The translations under genes and the position numbers were made by a program. Under the pieces are notes generated by a model. The model saw only the letters and a program-made list of their open reading frames with translations, did not search any database and was not told where the DNA came from. This document shows positions 7,056 to 8,038 of a DNA stretch of 8,038 nucleotides, one piece after another (within the stretch, counting starts at the first letter, position 1; every line of letters begins with the position of its first letter). The DNA is from an uncultured Bacteroidales bacterium. Its GTDB lineage: Bacteria; Bacteroidota; Bacteroidia; Bacteroidales; P3. The stretch covers positions 1 through 8,038 of the forward strand of contig CALGGY010000006.1 in the NCBI GenBank assembly GCA_937915785.1, read 5' to 3'.

Positions 7056-7088
7056 CAAATATACAATTTTATACTGACATATTGTCAT
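7056..7088 (-). promoter_or_regulatory. Candidate Bacteroidota-type promoter of the sigma-54 regulator-aroA operon
   Basis: TATATTTG (7063-7056, minus strand) matches the Bacteroidota -7 consensus TAnnTTTG exactly and is followed by CA. An ATGACA -33-like element (7088-7083) lies 19 bases upstream, a normal spacing. The -7 box is about 54-61 bases before the ATG at 7002, beyond the rocD terminator, which suits a promoter for the three-gene operon. A 13-base inverted repeat overlaps the -33 element. Confidence 0.6.
7075..7087. repeat. Inverted repeat TGACA-TAT-TGTCA overlapping the -33 element
   Basis: Five-base perfect arms around a 3-base centre overlap the candidate -33 element of the regulator-aroA operon, which is where a repressor or activator dimer could sit. 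Short palindromes arise by chance in AT-rich spacers, so an operator role is only an inference. Confidence 0.35.
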
Positions 7089-7235
7089 ACATCCGGAAAA
7101 AAATTTAAATTCCGGCAATTTGGATTGTGTTTGCCGTCCATACAGAATTGTGGAGACAAAAAATGGCGGACTTGGGGAGATTGACAATTCCGCACTGTTA
7201 TAAAAAAATGCGATGGACGGGCTTATCCCCCCCCC

Positions 7236-7268
7236 AAAAAAAAAAAAGGCCGTCGCAAGACGGCCTTT
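7236..7268 (-). terminator. Intrinsic terminator of rocD
   Basis: On the minus strand a perfect 10-bp stem, AAAGGCCGTC / GACGGCCTTT, closes a 4-base loop (TTGC; GCAA on the plus strand). It is followed directly by a T tract: 12 plus-strand A residues at 7236-7247, the innermost three of which pair in the stem. It starts 20 bases after the rocD stop. The T tract runs into nine G on the minus strand (C at 7227-7235). The stem is symmetric, but the long T tract is on the minus-strand side, so it serves rocD. Confidence 0.92.
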
Positions 7269-7288
7269 CATGCTATAACGGACTTTCT

Positions 7289-8038
7289 TTATTCGAAGGA
7301 CAGTATTGCTTTTTTGATGATGTCGATAGCTTCGCGGAGCTGCTCTTCGGTGATTACCAGCGGTGGTGCGAAACGTATGATGTGCTGGTGAGTGGGTTTT
7401 GCCAGCACGCCCATGTCGCGCATTTTCAGGCACACGTCCCAAGCCTCTTTTCCGTCTTTGGGGCGGATGATAACGGCGTTGAGCAGACCTTTGCCTCGCA
7501 CTTTCTCGATCATTGGCGACTGCACTTTGCTCATCTCCTCGCGGAAAATTTTGCCCAGACGGTCGGCGTTTTCCATCAGGTGTTCGTCTTTTATCACCTG
7601 AAGTGCGGCGATGCTGACTTTGGCAGCGATGGGGTTGCCGCCGAAAGTGGAGCCGTGTTCGCCTGGTTTTATGTTGAGCATTATCTCGTCGTCGGCCAGC
7701 ACTGCCGAAACGGGCACCACGCCGCCGCCGAGGGCTTTGCCGAGTATCAGCAGGTCGGGGCGCACGCCCTCGTGGTCGCAGGCCAGCATTTTGCCGGTAC
7801 GTGCTATGCCGCACTGCACCTCGTCGGCCATAAACAGGACGTTGTGTTTTTTGCAGATGTCGTAGCATTTTTTGAGGTAGCCGTCGTCGGGCACGTACAC
7901 GCCGGCTTCGCCTTGTATGGGTTCGAGGAGGAATCCGGCCACTTTCTTGCCGTGTTCTTCGAGCACTTTTTCCAGAGCGTCGGGGTCGTTGTAGGGTATG
8001 CGTATGAAACCGGGGGTCATGGGGCCGTAGTTGGCGTA
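7289..8038 (-). CDS. rocD: Ornithine--oxo-acid aminotransferase (5' end outside window)
   Basis: The last 249 residues of a class-III PLP aminotransferase are visible; the frame is open through the right edge (YANYGPMTPGF...), so the N-terminal third is missing. The enzyme interconverts L-ornithine plus 2-oxoglutarate with glutamate-5-semialdehyde plus glutamate, linking arginine and proline metabolism in the cytoplasm. Numbering from the first visible residue, diagnostic blocks are GFLLEPIQGEAGVYVP (35-50), FMADEVQCGIARTGK (69-83, PLP-ring Asp D72), DLLILGKALGGGVVPVSAVL (95-114, Schiff-base lysine K101), PGEHGSTFGGNP (125-136) and HQHIIRFAPPLVITEEQL (217-234). The YGPxxPGF...IPYNDPDALE lead-in and the active-site wording favour ornithine aminotransferase over acetylornithine or 4-aminobutyrate aminotransferases. 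A strong terminator follows the stop, so it is probably transcribed separately from the downstream regulator. Confidence 0.93.
   Translation of the reverse strand, partial: YANYGPMTPGFIRIPYNDPDALEKVLEEHGKKVAGFLLEPIQGEAGVYVPDDGYLKKCYDICKKHNVLFMADEVQCGIARTGKMLACDHEGVRPDLLILGKALGGGVVPVSAVLADDEIMLNIKPGEHGSTFGGNPIAAKVSIAALQVIKDEHLMENADRLGKIFREEMSKVQSPMIEKVRGKGLLNAVIIRPKDGKEAWDVCLKMRDMGVLAKPTHQHIIRFAPPLVITEEQLREAIDIIKKAILSFE

Noticed and set aside
7038..7868. 276-codon minus-strand open frame overlapping rocD
   Set aside because: It lies in another frame over the clear aminotransferase gene, is extremely Arg-rich over that gene, and runs through the terminator and spacer. It is a shadow frame.

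Overview
The window looks like a chromosomal segment of a member of the Bacteroidota, most likely Bacteroidales. The evidence is a pseudogene ending in a type IX secretion (T9SS)-like sorting tail, promoter -7 boxes of the TAnnTTTG type, A/T-rich gene leaders without clear Shine-Dalgarno sequences, and protein families typical of the group (SUMF1-fold exported proteins, a REC-less sigma-54 activator). Every gene I can support lies on the minus strand, so transcription runs from the right edge to the left.

In transcription order: (1) 8038-7289 is the 3' part of an ornithine aminotransferase gene (rocD), closed by a strong hairpin/T-tract terminator at 7268-7236. (2) A promoter region at about 7056-7088 precedes a compact three-gene operon. 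It encodes a sigma-54-dependent Fis-family regulator (7002-5749), EPSP synthase AroA (5727-4486) and an exported phosphodiester glycosidase (NAGPA-like) protein (4489-3584). The gaps are 21 bases and then a 4-base ATGA overlap. (3) 3516-2842 is a decayed C-terminal piece of a secreted T9SS-type protein, in one continuous frame broken by TAA and TGA stops. (4) 2599-1784 encodes an exported single-domain SUMF1/FGE-like protein that lacks one of the two FGE active-site cysteines. (5) 1663 to the left edge encodes a larger exported protein joining an IgGFc-binding-type N-terminal domain to a second SUMF1 domain, cut off by the window edge.

The right half is housekeeping-like: amino-acid metabolism, the shikimate pathway and a regulator. 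The left half is accessory and surface-directed, with two paralogous SUMF1 domains side by side and a broken secreted-protein gene. The strongest oddity is at the left edge. Positions 1-55 are identical to 2173-2227, while the adjoining sequence of the two paralogous domains is clearly diverged. This suggests a gene-conversion or recombination tract, or an assembly join, that continues past the window. I found no RNA genes, CRISPR arrays, transposases or replication origins, and no gene-free stretch above about 300 bases.
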